Notes: a model not told the origin generated them from the letters alone. DNA of 64,000 bases from Brachypodium distachyon (GCF_000005505.3 NC_016131.3:20853501-20917500), one strand, 5' to 3'; shown: positions 39,736 through 52,869, numbered from the stretch's first letter. Numbers and translations are program-made.

Positions 39736-39965
39736 TACTTTCTCCGTCCAACAAAAGATGTCTCAACTTTGACTAAATTTAAATGCATCTATACACTGAG
39801 TTATGTCTAGATATATCTAAATTTTGACAAATTTGCCTCGTTCAACAAAAGATGTCTCAACTTTGACTAAATTTAAATGCGTCTATACGCTGAGTTATGT
39901 TTAGATATATCTAAATTTTGACAAATTTGAGACATCTTTTAGCTTTTGCTGGACGGAGGGAATAT
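39736..39965. mobile_element. Stowaway-type MITE with an internally duplicated half
   Basis: The ends tactttctccgtccaacaaa and ttttgctggacggagggaat are inverted partners. The left half (about 39747-39833, starting caacaaaagatgtctcaac) is repeated at about 39841-39927, including the phrase ctaaattttgacaaatttg. The element therefore has two left halves and one right half. Confidence 0.8.
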
Positions 39966-40128
39966 ATGACTTTGGTTGCATCCAGGACTCGGTGATTTAA
40001 TAAATTCCATGGTTCACGTTGAGGTTCTAAACGACCGTACGATGTATAGCCGCAGCTACATGTGATGATATAGGTACACCCCCGTACGATGTTTAGCCGT
40101 ATAGGTTTAAGCCTGGAAAACTAGGATA

Positions 40129-40245
40129 TACTTCCTCCGATTCTAAATTGTTGTCGAAATATTACATGTATCTAGACACCTTTTAAGAATAGATACATCC
40201 ATATTTAGACAAATATGAGACAAAAATTTAGAATCGGAGGGAGTA
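40129..40245. mobile_element. Stowaway MITE
   Basis: TACTTCCTCCGATTCTAAAT at the left pairs with atttagaatcggagggagta at the right, flanked by TA, with atgtatctagacac / gatacatcc inner symmetry. Confidence 0.85.
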
Positions 40246-40596
40246 GCTAGATAGACCGCAGGAAGCACTTTGTAATAAGCATATCCATTTCCTTGCTATC
40301 GTGGCAAATATTTTTTTCATATTCATGTTGAAATTAAACTACCTTTTAAACTTTGCATAATATTTATTTTTCCTAACCGTGTTGACCTGTTGATTTGGTC
40401 AATGGAAAGTTGCATAGGGCAAATCATGTTGAAAAACGGTCTCGCAGCTGACAGATGCGTATGTGTGTTGTTCCTTTCCCGTTCATGTGTGGTAGCGTCA
40501 CGGCAGATATCAGAGGGGAGCTAAGCGATTTAGCTCCAACACCGATGGCACATGATCAGGCTATCCAAAAAACGGTCGCACTAGGAGGTCATATGT

Positions 40597-40995
40597 TTGC
40601 CCCATGTTCAATGATGGGAGAGGCAGAGGAGAAATTGAGCCTCATAAATATACCTTACACCAATGAGGTAAGAGTAACGAAGATGGTTTTCATATTTCTT
40701 ATGTAACTAAAAGTACCTATTTGCAAATCGCCACTATGAAACCGTCATGTTTAAACATAAGATTCGTTCAATCGCCCCATGTCCAATGATGGAATAGACA
40801 AAGGAGAAATTGGGCCTCATAAATATACCTTACATAAGAGTAATAAAGATTATTTTTCCGAAAAGGGAGGGCTCCCAGCCCTGCATAAGAGTGACAAAAA
40901 TGGTTTTGATATTTCTTATGTGATTAAAAATAACTATTTATAAATCACCCCTAAGAAACCATTCTATTTAAACATAAGAGTCGTTCAATCAACCA
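40597..40995. repeat. Imperfect direct repeat
   Basis: The phrase gcctcataaatataccttac occurs near 40639 and 40815. A following stretch (ttttcatatttcttatgt ... aaacataagattcgttcaatc) recurs as ttttgatatttcttatgt ... aaacataagagtcgttcaatc near 40903-40995. The second copy is interrupted near 40852-40884 by a short insert (ccgaaaagggagggc). Confidence 0.7.
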
Positions 40996-42433
40996 CAAAA
41001 GAGACGAGAAGATCTGGATTGGACGGCTATCAATATCAACCGAAAAATTACTATTTCAAGTCAATTGGTCTACATTGAACTTTCGAATGAAGATTACTAA
41101 CCATGTCATTCCATATTAGAATGCAATAACAATATTCAAACCAAAGAATATACTTTTTCTTGCTTCTAAAGGTCAAGTAAAAGAGCGAGTGATGTCGCCA
41201 TTCATGGCACTCGAGCATATAGCCATATACTGCTTTGCGTTTTGTGATCAACTAAATCTATAAGAGCAGCTAGACTGTCTCTTTCGACATGATGACTCTA
41301 CGTTGTTATATGTACACTTGTGTGTAAAAGGTTGGTAACATTAGAGAACAGATTTTCGCTATACACGAGGTCTCACCATACAAATTATGAATCTGTTGAA
41401 AAGAATGATCCCGAGTTCAGGATTCCGGGACAAACTTTCTAACCACCCTCTGTTCTTTGACCTGCTAGCAGGTTACGCTACTGACGCATATGTACACTTT
41501 GAGGCGAAATTGCTAGACATTTATCCACATCAAGATTCGGTTGCCGATTGTTTTGTTTACTCCTGCGTAACCAATATGCATGTGTATCTGATTCGTCGCC
41601 GGCCTCGTTCCCAGAACTATAATATTCACCGAGGCGCCTTGCAATGGCATGTATGCAGTTTATAAAAAATACTGGGAGTAGCTACAGTTTGGCGGAAGAT
41701 GTCGCGTATACGGCTTCACGGCGTAGTACAAATGTACAATACTACCAGAAAGGTTTGCCAGAACGAACTGTTTCTGAAAGAAAAACTGCATGCCCCTTGC
41801 GTGCATGATTAAACATTGGTCTGGAATTATATATGCATATTAAAAGGCAAATCCCAATCTCTGCTCATTGATACGTGGGCCTCGCATATCAATAAGACAA
41901 TACAGTAACTACTGGTTTAATTGTAGATCTAATAGCTTTTGTACCAACTCCAGCACAACACAGTCTCATGGTGCCCAGTTGTCAAACCCAAAATCTACAT
42001 AATATAGAGTTGGCAACAGCCGTTCCGTCAAAAATATGAATTACGGTACCGACCCAGATGATGTGATCGAGTAAAGGGAAATATGCATGAGTCGTTTTAA
42101 ATCGTTTCTTGTAGCCCTGAATTTAGTCTCATCATTGCCGCCCATCACTCAATGTGAAATAGCAGAAAATTTGGCGGGACAACTTTTCTTCAAGTGTAAG
42201 TAACACGTTTGGTTAATTTTCTACAAACAGAGGTTAATTTTCTATAAGCAAGCACATGAACCGATGCCTGGAACTTAGTTTCGTCGAACGAAGTTATTTA
42301 ACCAAGGTGCTGAAAATGTCAAACAACGAGAGCAATAAAAATATAACACCATGGTCAATTAAAATTCAGTGCCGAGCTTTTTCAGAAATAGCAGATAAGC
42401 CTCCCGCTTTTTCCTAGTTGATCACCAGCTTTG

Positions 42434-42515
42434 TACTCCCTCCGTCCGGAAATAAGTGACGCGGATTTGTATCTATACACAAATCCATGTCACTTATTTT
42501 GAGACGGAGGGAGTA
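42434..42515. mobile_element. Short Stowaway MITE
   Basis: TACTCCCTCCGTCCGGAAAT and attttgagacggagggagta are the inverted ends, joined by a perfect inner symmetry (ggatttgtatctatacacaaatcc, about 24 bp). At 82 bp it is close to the minimum for the class. Confidence 0.85.
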
Positions 42516-44459
42516 TGTATCATTTGAGAGTAAATTTACAAAACCACACTCCTTAGGGTTAGAATTTCATCCGGTCACAGTTATTTTTTAGGAAAATATG
42601 TACAAGGCTATCTAAAAACTCCGACAACAGTTATCACTAATAGTCTGCTAGAACAACAGTTTTTGGAGTTGTATTTCTCACAAAATCCAAATCGGTTAAA
42701 TTAGGCCGTTTGATGGTATTTTTGACAGATGAAACCCACCCATCATGTGTCACGTCAGACGGGCTGACCCGTTTCGTTGTCACGTCAGTTCCCGGACCCG
42801 ACCCAACTCGACACAAATTGAAGACTGGGTCGTCAACTCCCATATGTGTTCGTGTCACAAACTAATGAATAGCTAGAGCATCACAGACTAATGATTTCAT
42901 CTAATTAAGTACCGGCCGTCAGGTTGCATCTGAACTGCAAATTAAAGAACACAATACAAGCTCATTGGCTCAACAGTGTAGGGATTTCAAACCGGGTCTC
43001 GCTTTTGTTCCGCTATTAGGCCATTAGGGACTTGCTAATTCATCTTTTTCTTTCAAATTTTGACTTGGAGATTTAAAGATTGATTTAGAAGTCGGACATA
43101 TGCGGGATCCCGATTGTATCTCTACGGCAATGGCTCTCCAAAAAGAGGTTTTTGTTTTTGACATCTGCTTTCCGAAAAGAGATATTTGGGAATCGTGGTT
43201 CTAACTTTAGATAGTCGGCTGTGTCTCTGTGACCACCTAAATAACCACTGCTACAGTTACCAATTATATGTGATGTAGTCTATATCGATTAAATGTAAAG
43301 TTTAAGTATCTACTATAATTCACAAGAAACTGCTTTTATCCATCAATTTATAGTGCACGTTACGTTGTTAATTACCCCAAATCTAGCTGCAGATCATGAA
43401 TGCGGCCAATGATTGATGCACCTGCATATGCACCGGATACTCACTAATCAGTGGGGTCAGCGAGACATTACAAATTGATTATCTGTTACCCAAGTGGCCT
43501 TAAACTGCAGGAGCTAATACTAAATTGTCTGCTTTCATTTTTGCAGAAAAATCCTAAATTTCAGATCCAAGGTACGGGCAAGTACGGACGAGTTCAACTG
43601 TCAATATCGGTTTCTATAAAGAAGCTGGGAGCGGGCGATGAGCTCCTGAGAAACCGGACAACATTCTAGAACCCTTTTTTAGAAACATTTTTAGATTGCA
43701 AAATCGGTTGACAACCTAACCTCAATTTTCTGTTTCTCTTGCAAGAGAACCTGTCTATTTCTGGAGCCTGTCCCTGCCATTTTTGTTCTGATTCAAATTT
43801 CTACGGTCACTAAAGCTGACCCCTCGGAGGCGAAACTTGCTGCTGAGGCTCCAGCTCAACAGCTCGTCCTCCAATGAACGGCCCTACCAATCCATTTTCT
43901 AAACAGATTGGCAAAAGATGTCATTGGCTTGATTTGCAACTCTGCAATGATCGATCATTCGCCCTAGTTTCATTATTGGGCGAACCAGTGAAAGAAACAT
44001 GGCTCTAAAATGTTACCTGAACATCCAGAGGACTGAACCAGATCTGGCGAGCTTCGGGGCCCCACTTACTCCTAAACAACTGAGAGACACGTCATTCTCA
44101 CCCATCCATATAGCATCTTCCTGTAAAAAACCCGGAAAAGACAGAGGCATCAGCACAGTCCAAGGAATTACGTACCGAATTCCTCTTTTTTCATCATCCA
44201 ATCTCGATCAACGATCACGCCAGCCGGGTACTCCAAGTCAACCCTCCCCAGCGAAAATCAGCGCACTCTCAATGTCATAGCTCAGGCCACCCCCGAGCGC
44301 CCTTCTTCTGTATGCATAAAAAATGTTCTCGTTAGTTCAGCACGGATTGATGCCTATTAATACAACCAGATAACTAGGGAGTGCCGAGCAATGCCAACGA
44401 GCCTTTGCACAGGCAGCACAGCAGAACCCCCAAAGTGTCCTCACTCAACACCTACTACA

Positions 44460-47400
44460 ATGCTTGTCCTCTTCCTCCTCCTCGTCGCCACCTCGGTTTC
44501 ATTACCGGCGCCGGCGGCCGGCGTCGACGAAGGAGCCCTGCCGGTGACCAACGACTTCTCCCGCTCCTGTGGCTCCACGAGCAACCCACGGTTCTACGAG
44601 CCCAACAGCACGTTCGCGGCCAACTTGAAACTCATGTTCGCGGCGCTCCCGAAGAACGCCTCGGCGTCCGGCGGCGGCTTCTCCGCGGGCGCGTTCGGCC
44701 GCGCCCCGGACACGGCGTACGGGCTGGCGCTCTGCCGCGGGGACTACACGGGCGACGCCTGCGCCTCGTGCCTGGCCAGGGAGTTCAAGGACGCCGGGAG
44801 CCTCTGCGGCTACAGCAAGGACGTGACCGTCTACCACGACCAGTGCCACGTCCGGTTCCACGACAGGGACTTCCTGGCCGGCGCCGGCAACGCGCCCGAG
44901 ATATTCGCCCCGAACATGAACAACGTGTCCCGAGGGAACGTGGCCGCGTTCGACATCCTGGTGGCCCGGCTGGTGAACGCCGTGGCCGACAGGGCGAGCG
45001 CGGCGAGAAGCAGGTACGCCACGGGCCAGGCCGGCTTCGACGTAACGCCGGACAAGGTGAACGTGTACGGCCAGGCGCAGTGCACGCCGGACCTGGCGCC
45101 GGCTCAGTGCCGGGGCTGCCTGGCCGGCATCATCGGGCAGATGCCGAGGTTGCTGAGCGGGAGGCTGGGCGGGAGGATTCTTGGGGTGCGGTGCCATTTC
45201 AGGTACGAGAAGGAGATCTTCTTCTCCACCGGGGATGGGAACATGGTGACGGTCACGCCGCTGGTGAGCTCCTCCACAGGTGAGTACGTCTGAATCTAGC
45301 TTGCTCTAGTTTTTTCCTTTTGAAAAATCCATTCTTTGTTCTAATCCAGTCGCAGTACTACTTTCTCCATTTTTATGCATCGTACGTTCCTAGTGTGTTA
45401 GCTTGTGGCCTTGGGCGTTGGAGTATAAGCTTCCCCAAAGAGCTTCCTTCATGCTAGCTAGTGTTAGGTTTGCCTTTCCTTTGAGTTTGATATGCATGAT
45501 TCGACGAATAATATATGCCTTAGTTAGTTATCAACGCACGTTACTGAGAACTTCTAGGAGTAGTGTATGCGCACTTGCATTTTCTCAAATATTCGAAGAT
45601 TTGGTAAGTGAAAATTTGTCTACATCAGTCAAAACCTTTTTATTGGGATTTTTTAGTAAGACACTTTCTCCCAATAAACTTGTTTTTGTTTTAGCAGGGT
45701 CAGTAGAATTAATGATAGAAAAGATTGTCTTAATTATCATACGAGCCTTCATGCCATTCAAAAAAGATAATTTAACATAGGTAGCGTGACTTTTAAGCAA
45801 AATGACTTAAATCTTAGTTGACGACGTATCACAACCATTGGATTATAATTTGAGGGCCATCCACACTCTCCACTCTACCGCGTGCTATTGTTGGACTAGG
45901 ATCCAACGGCCAAGCACGTCGACTGATCTCTAACTAAAAAACAAATGACTTCTTAATAAAAAAATCTTTTAACATGTAATATACGGAGAGACTCAGTATA
46001 TCTCTTAACGCCATCTTTTGTTAGAAAAATGCTCATATGTATATAAAAATTTATTATAATGACGATAATTATAGAAAAATGTGTGACAAAAAGATGTAAC
46101 CTAGTACAATAGGAGTGGATGTCTTATCTTCCGCGTACGTAAAGAAAAGTTAAGAGAAGATAAATATGTTTTTGTCTATTCCCGTCTTTCTCTTACTATT
46201 ATCGTCCATAATACAATTCATATAATTTGTGTCCATTTCAACCAAAACAGCCCTTGTTTCTAGTGTGTGGGCAACCAAATTGGTTTAAGAGGATATAGCA
46301 TATGGGAGTTATTTGCTTACGGCGGGAATCAATGAGCAAATGAGCTATATTATGGAGTAAATAGAAGAGAAAAAAAGTCTATACGAGATATATACGGGAA
46401 TGGAGGGAGTAGAAGACAAGAATTATTCTATGTGTCCACTTCAAAATGAATTATTCTATGTGGCAACGTGACAATCGATACAAAAAATACTTTGTTTGTG
46501 ATCCCACTAGCATGTTCACAACCAGTTTGTTTGCAAAATTTAGTTTCATTCAAAATACCAATGCTGGATAAGCTACTTCAATCCATGTTGGAGCTACATC
46601 GTCTATTTTTATTAGAATGAACTGTATTATTTTTATTTTTTCTTCTAGAGATTGTGTTCTTGGAACCAAAATTAGAAGCGACTTCAACAATTTTGAGTTG
46701 TTCCATCATATATGGTGCGGCAAGTATAACTTTGATAGTATTATTTTTATATGTAAGACTTATATTCAGTTAATTTGTGGCTCTAGCTAAAACGGTTCTT
46801 TAATTTCGGAGTAATTTTCAACCCAAGCATGTTTTTTCAGTATGTAATTACCCCAATAATTAGAACATATACCTTGGAAAATGTGGATTTCCAAGATTTA
46901 TCACAATTGCAATTTCCAGAAAAATCTGAAAGTAGGACCCGCTTGCATGACTTTGGTGCGTGCCCATATATATAAGAGTACGAATCTGGCTAAAGTATTT
47001 TTACAAGATCTATCATTCCTGCAAATAAAAAAGAAAGATGATGATGATATTCGATCTAAGTATTTTGTCAGTCCAAATCCTTTTTTTCTCTCTTGAGAAA
47101 AATATTAGAACCAAATCCGGTCATTTGGTCGGGCCCTTTCGGTCCCCTCCTTTGAAAACTGTAGAGCCTTTTCTCAAAAATAAAATCCTTCTTGAAAGCG
47201 TTCGTGCATGCGATGGAATCAACGGCACCAACTTGGCATTATATAAAATAAATTGAAAATCTAGTGCAAATCTAATCCGGCCATCTCAATCATATGATTG
47301 AAACATCGAACATGCAATGTCCTATTGCATCTCGAACCAGGAACGAGTGCACTGCATATTGAATTTTCCTAACCGGCATGCACGCACACGTTCATCCCCT

Positions 47401-50173
47401 TTTTATGTAGTACGTACTCTGTCGTTCTTTGCACAAAACGGAGAAGGTACAGAAGTAATCCTACTTACTCCTACAAATTACAATCATCGATGGAGTACTG
47501 TTTCCGTACGGGTACAGGCTGGCGCTACGAGTTGTGGAGAGAGGGAGCTGTTTTGACCACCGCTCGATCTGTTTCCTTTTCCACACTGCCCACACGCCTT
47601 TGTGCAGTTTATCTAGCAGGCAAGTCCACAGCCGGATCCACGTGCACCACGAGGCGCTAGCTTTGGCCTGAGACGGGTTCCACCATATCCTGGCTATTGA
47701 TTAGTTCCGGCGGTTCCCCCTAGATCGAGAAGTTCTGGAGATCTAGCCTTTTCCTTCCTCCTCTTTGTTCCCCTCCTTCCTTTGAACAGCCATGGCCGGC
47801 CGGGCCACCTTGCCTCCTTTTATAATCTGTTCTCGCAGAGCCGCGCACTCCCATGCATAAAGAATCCGGGTGCACACATGTGTGCATGTCATGCACGTAT
47901 ATATCCGACAAAATTAAGCATTTGATTATGGACAAGGAGTCGGTACGTTCGCTGCTTTGCTTCGTTGGGGATTGGATGTTCACATCATGTCGGCCCCACG
48001 GCGGCGACCGGCAGGCCGGGAGACCCCGATGTTTGACTCTGCTTGGGTCGTCTTTGATCGCCCGATTGGTACGTGTGAGTATTTGATCGAGTACAAGACT
48101 TTTGTCGCGAGATCAGCGGACCCGCCATGCTTGCTTGTCTCAGTTAGCAACTTCCGGGTGGCCCCGTGAAGACGACGGATTCATTCTCTAGTCTGTAATT
48201 CTGATTGTCACGATCCTATATATGGAGTATGCATATAGTCGCCAATAGTAATGACTAAGGAGGAGACCGATTACGTACGAGCTGGTTTGATCTGGCCAAA
48301 ACGTTTCTACTTTCATCGGCCATGCATGGCGAATTCTGCCCCTCCAACTTGAACCTTTTAATCTCCACGCCAAAAAGAATTGGAACCTTTTAATCCAACA
48401 ATAGATGTTCTTTTCGTACAGGGAGCAGGAGCAGCAGCAGCAGCACACTTTGGATCGTCGCGATAGTGGTCCCTCTAACCGTGCTCCTCTGCGGCTTCTC
48501 GGCGTGTTTCCTGTGGATGAGGCAGCGGAGGAGAAGAGGTACCTGCGACAAGTTCCAGCCAGTGAAATTAAAATGCTGTGTTCCGATCGTAATTAACTTA
48601 CGGAATGTGCATGTGCAATCAGCGACCAATCTGTCATCAGGGAGGGTGGGCATGGCAAGCATGTCCATGGAGATGGAGCAGGTGCTCAAGCTGTGGAAGA
48701 ACGAGGAGAGCGACTCCGAGTTCTCGCTCTACGATTTCGACCAGATTGCAGACGCCACTCGTAACTTCTCCAACGACTACAAGCTCGGCCAGGGTGGCTT
48801 TGGCCCTGTTTACAAGGTAACTAAAATTTTCACACTCAAAAGGAAGGGCAAGCCTCCGGATACTGAATTAGTTTTTTTCTTTCTTTTCGGAAAGGGATAC
48901 TGAATTACTGATACAGCTATAGGGTTTTTTAAGATCGTCAGTGCATTTGCTTTGCTTGCTGCAAATATAAGCTAAGCTACGTGTTGTCGTATTTGTGTTC
49001 CAGGGCGAACTGAGTGGCGGGCTTGAGATTGCGATCAAGAGGCTGTCTTCGTGCTCGGTGCAGGGGTTGATGGAGTTCAAGACCGAGATCCAGCTGATCG
49101 CAAAGCTCCAGCACACTAACCTCGTCAGGCTCCTGGGCTGCTGCGTCCAGGCCGAGGAGAAGATGCTCATATACGAGTACATGCACAATAAGAGCTTGGA
49201 CTGCTTCATCTTTGGTACGCATTCTCCGTTCGTCGATTTTACCTCGGCGAAATCCTCCTTTTGTTGTGTTTTAACTGTTGCTATTCACAGACAGTGCCAA
49301 GGGGGCGATACTGAACTGGGAGCGGCGATTCAGAATAATCGACGGCATCGCGCAGGGCCTTCTTTACATGCACAAGCACTCGCGCCTGCGGGTTATACAC
49401 AGGGACCTTAAAGCAAGCAACATTCTCTTGGACCGCGACATGAACCCCAAGATCTCCGACTTCGGTTTGGCGAGGATATTCTGCTCCAACGTGACGGAGG
49501 CCAACACGACCAGGGTCGTCGGCACACAGTAAGTACTTGAATTCATTCAGCCATACCTAGTCCCAATTGGAATGGTTGTCTTCAGCGTCCATACATAGCC
49601 TGGATGACACTGAATGTTTTGTGCATTACTTATGATCAGTGGTTACATCGCTCCGGAGTACGCTTCCGAGGGTCTCTTCTCAACGAAATCCGACGTTTTC
49701 AGCTTCGGCGTCCTGCTTCTGGAGATCATAAGCGGGAAGAGGACTGCAGGCTTCTACCAGTACGGCAAATTCTTCAACCTTACCGGATACGTAAGTCGAT
49801 GCAAAATTGCTCAAGAACCCCTTATCTGCAACAAACAGTCACTTATATGTGATTCTTTTTTCAGGCGTACCAGCTGTGGCAAGAGGCGAAATGGCACGAG
49901 ATGGTCGACCCGGTGCTCGGGGAGGACTACCCGGTGGCGGCGGTGATGAAGTGCGTGCAGGTGGCGCTGCTGTGCGTCCAGGACAGCGCCGACGACCGCC
50001 CCAACATGTGGGACGTCGTCGCCATGCTCGGCAGCGAGGGGCTGACGCTGCCGGAGCCCAGGCAGCCGGCCTACTTCAACGTCAGGATCTCCAGCTTCCC
50101 GGAGTCCACGAGTTCCTTTGGCGAGATGTCGTACATTAGCAGCGTCACCTTGACGGATGAGGACGGCAGGTAG
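44460..50173 (+). CDS. Cysteine-rich receptor-like kinase (CRK-6)
   Basis: Seven exons: 44460-45279, 48422-48538, 48641-48816, 49004-49214, 49291-49528, 49640-49790, 49865-50173; 673 residues. The start at 44460 ([19 protein letters not shown]) opens a good signal peptide; an in-frame ATG at 44391 would add 23 residues. DUF26 motifs [13 protein letters not shown] and [13 protein letters not shown] are intact. The span is [20 protein letters not shown]. The kinase has [28 protein letters not shown] and YIAPEY. Intron 1 is 3.14 kb, far longer than in the other genes. Exon 3 could also begin at 48623, which keeps frame and adds six residues. Introns are GT-AG. Because of the long intron 1, a split into a secreted DUF26 protein plus a headless kinase cannot be fully excluded, but phase and span support one gene. 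Confidence 0.88.
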
Positions 50174-50409
50174 TGCAGGAGGGAGTTAATCTCGCGTGGT
50201 TAAGTAATTTATACAAGCTTGGTAACTGTATAGGAGTATGTCATGATCAGATTTACCAAAAGGAGGGAACATAATAATAGGCTGACATGTTAATTTACGG
50301 GACTTTGTATATGACAATGAGATCTCTATGACAATCGACTGAAAATTGAAATCTCTGCTTGCTCGTCTTGGGGAAAAAAATGGCTCCGTGCTTTGCGGCT
50401 GTTGTTCTC

Positions 50410-50497
50410 GGCTCTTGCTATTTCTCTGCTTGAGGCCCAAGCCCAGGCCTACCAGCTCTTGCTATTTCTCTGCTTGAGACTCAAGCCCAGGCCTACC
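50410..50497. repeat. 44-bp tandem duplication
   Basis: Two head-to-tail copies (50410-50453 and 50454-50497) begin gctcttgctatttctctgct and end cccaggcctacc, with three differences. It lies downstream of CRK-6. Confidence 0.9.
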
Positions 50498-51799
50498 GTT
50501 AAGTTTTTTTTTGTGAGGCAGCTCCTCATTAAGCTTCCTTGCGAGGCAGCTCGTTTAGCAATTTTTTTTTTTAAAAAGAAGAAGCAAATTTGTTGAGCTG
50601 GTGCATGGCCGACATCTGCCGACGTCTGGTCGTAGCAGAGGACTTATTCTTTTCTTTTTTTAGACTTTGAGTCATCCTATTTCGTCTATCAGTTTTGCTA
50701 GCGCATTGCCAAAAAAAACTTTACTCTTTTTAATCACGTAGATACGTATTGTTATACTATGTTAAAGGATGTGTGTTATTTATACGTAATATTATATCAG
50801 TATAAAATATTAAAACTCAGGCCATTGTAAACCGTTTGTAAGAATTACGCTTGACGTGATACTAGAGTAATACATTCAATGAAATTCAGATCACGAGCAT
50901 CATATATTGATCGCTAGAAATGTATAAATAATCAATCTAAGCCATATCTAAAAAAGTAGGCACCATGCCTAGAAATATGGGAGTATATCATGTTTTGAAC
51001 ATGTGACAATGTTTTATTATAATTTGGTTTTAGATTGTAATCCACGGTTAATGTGTAGAACATGAGCTAGCAGGTCGTTTAACGTTTGCATCTGCAGATT
51101 GATTATTTGAGATAATATTATCTATGTATATAGAACTTAAGTTCAGATCACCTTTCACCTTTCAGCCACGGATCTTTAGTTGAGACGCTAACCATACGTG
51201 ATATTTAATCACAATTATACACAAAATTATAGTTGACATATTGAATTGAACACATGTACACACATTATATTAGTAGGTAATATTTTTATGATACTTCCTC
51301 TGGCCGGAATTACTTGTCACTGATGTAGTACAACATTGTACTAAATTTAGGAAGTAATATGGGTCGGAGGTAGTAGTAAATTATAATGTGAAATAAAAAT
51401 TCTATGTGATTATTCTATTGATGCTCGAATTAAAGTTTATACATGAGCAAATTGTTTTTTTAAGTGTTTTGTTCGCCAGCAAGTCATCCGGACATACATG
51501 GTGTAACTAGCAGTCAGATCGAGTTAAATGTGGGATCACGTGTTAGAATGTAGAATAATAACTCATGGATGTCAAAAGATAGATTATTGTGAATGGAGCT
51601 AAGCTTAATACTTATAAAGTGCATAGGAAAAGAGACTTCACAAATTTCGTTACTTATCTGTATCAATGTACAGAAGACATTCGAATCCAAGGCATATGTG
51701 CTCTAACGACTGAATCATATCTGATCTAGTATACATTCGAATCTAGTGCTAATTACGAATCTTGCCTGGATATAACCGATCTGTGCATCTTGTTGCCTT
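50498..51799. other. Intergenic region, CRK-6 to the lipid-transfer-like gene
   Basis: AT-rich, no gene recognised. It contains a Stowaway-like MITE (51291-51375) and the 3' flank of the minus-strand gene that ends at 51800. Confidence 0.4.
51291..51375. mobile_element. Stowaway-like MITE (GGAATTACTTGTC type)
   Basis: Left end tacttcctctggccggaatt, right end aagtaatatgggtcggaggtagta with TA ends, and inner gtacaacattgtac symmetry. It belongs to the Stowaway group that carries GGAATTACTTGTC next to the terminus. Confidence 0.7.
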
Positions 51800-52776
51800 T
51801 TACGGTGACGACTCTGCAGAAAACCAAACAGAGTTCAGAACACAGAACGTAATGAGCACAAACACAATCAAATTCGATAGTGTGGGAGAAGAAGAATTGA
51901 TTACTTGGAGATGGAGGTGCCGCAGGAGCAGGAGCCCTCAACGGCGGTACATTTGGCGCTGTCAGATTCATACATTAAAAAGGAGTCAATAAGGTTCTGA
52001 CAAAAAAAAAACAGTGGATGGGAACAAGGAGTTGGCTGAAAAAACTTACATGAGCACTGGGCAAGCGCCTGCAGCGGGAGCGGGACGTTGCAGTCGCCCG
52101 GGAGGGACATCATGCGCATGGAGTCCATGGGCGCGGGCATGAGCGTGTTGATGTCGCCGTTGAGGCCGTGGCAGAGGCAGATGGGGGCGGTGTCGACGAG
52201 CGACTTGAAGCCGTCGCAGCACGCCGTCGGAGGCGACGACACGCTGGTGTTGGTGAGGTAGCCCATGCACGGATTCAGCCCCATCAACGACGGCAGGCAC
52301 TCCTTCGGTTGCGATGGCGACGGCGATGACGGAGGCGGGGTTGACACAGCTGGGGGAGGCGTCAATGGCGTCGTCGGTGGTGGTGGGATTGACACAGGGG
52401 GAGGCGTCAATGGGGTCGATGGCGGTGGGATTGCAACTGGAGTTGGGGGAGGAGGGGATTGAGGCGGCGGATTGACGGCTGGGATTGGGAGGCCGGGGAT
52501 CGGAGGCACTGGGAGGCCCGGGATCGGAGGCAGGGGTGGACAGCCGGGGTGTGGCGGCAATGGCGGCAGCGGCGGGAAGCCCGGGATGTTGGGGAAGCCG
52601 GGCCATGTCAATGGATGTGCGACGTCGGCGTTGGTGCTGGAGGCTTGTTGATCATCTGCTGCGGGGTTGAGGACTCCTTGGGCCCTGATGGCTTCCGATG
52701 GCTGCAGCGCGGCCGCGAGGAGGGCCAAGGCGAGGAACAAAGCCACGGTGAGCTGCTTGGGTGGCTCCATCTCCAT
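51800..52776 (-). CDS. Proline-rich 8-cysteine (LTP/AAI-like) secreted protein
   Basis: Three exons: 52776-52050, 51958-51905, 51813-51800; 264 residues. The start at 52776 (MEMEPPKQLTVALFLALALL) is chosen over an in-frame ATG at 52863 because a TATA box covers that place. After the signal peptide comes a proline-rich region of about 110 residues with repeats such as PPIPGLPVPPIPGLPIP and TPLTPPP. The C-terminal domain (from CLPSLMGLNPC to LAQC) has the eight-cysteine C-C-CC-CxC-C-C pattern of non-specific lipid-transfer proteins and alpha-amylase inhibitors. Exons 2-3 add a short tail (APAPAAPPSPKSSP). No hydrophobic GPI tail is seen. It probably binds lipids in the cell wall. It is unrelated to its CRK neighbours. 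Exon 3 rests on consensus sites only. Confidence 0.85.
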
Positions 52777-52862
52777 GTTTGTTTGCTTGCGTGATCGAGG
52801 CCGGGGGTTTATCTGTCGCGTTTGCGTTTTGTGGTACGACGATGCATTGGGCCTGCTGATCA

Positions 52863-52869
52863 ATTTATA
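52863..52869 (-). promoter_or_regulatory. TATA box of the lipid-transfer-like gene
   Basis: On the minus strand TATAAAT lies 87 bp upstream of the proposed ATG (52776), the right distance for a short leader. Its position rules out the upstream in-frame ATG as the start. Confidence 0.65.

Larger units (their letters stand above)
38473..44459. other. Large intergenic region between CRK-5 and CRK-6
   Basis: No gene recognised in almost 6 kb. It contains at least four Stowaway-type MITEs (listed separately), a GC-rich island at about 39230-39560 unlike its AT-rich surroundings, and an imperfect direct repeat at 40597-40995. Frames at 40455-40706, 41387-41665, 43451-43669 and 43999-44280 have no recognisable domains. 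The last 500 bp are the CRK-6 upstream region. Confidence 0.4.

Noticed and set aside
41387..41665. A 92-residue plus-strand frame in the CRK-5/CRK-6 gap.
   Set aside because: No recognisable domain or splice partners; the surrounding DNA is AT-rich and repeat-laden.
43451..43669. A 72-residue frame with an intron-like ttttgcag inside.
   Set aside because: I could not find flanking exons in phase or a family match, so it was not called as a gene.
44381..45283. A 300-residue Arg-rich frame fully overlapping CRK-6 exon 1.
   Set aside because: It is an out-of-frame reading of a GC-rich DUF26 exon. The CRK-6 frame has the signal peptide and both cysteine motifs.
45280..45293. Reading CRK-6 exon 1 as a complete secreted DUF26 gene ending at 45293.
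   Set aside because: The GTGAGT donor at 45280 and a span exon in matching phase at 48422 favour a full CRK. It is kept as an alternative only.
52046..52606. A 186-residue frame over the lipid-transfer-like gene.
   Set aside because: A shifted reading of the proline-rich repeat; the other frame carries the eight conserved cysteines and in-phase exons.
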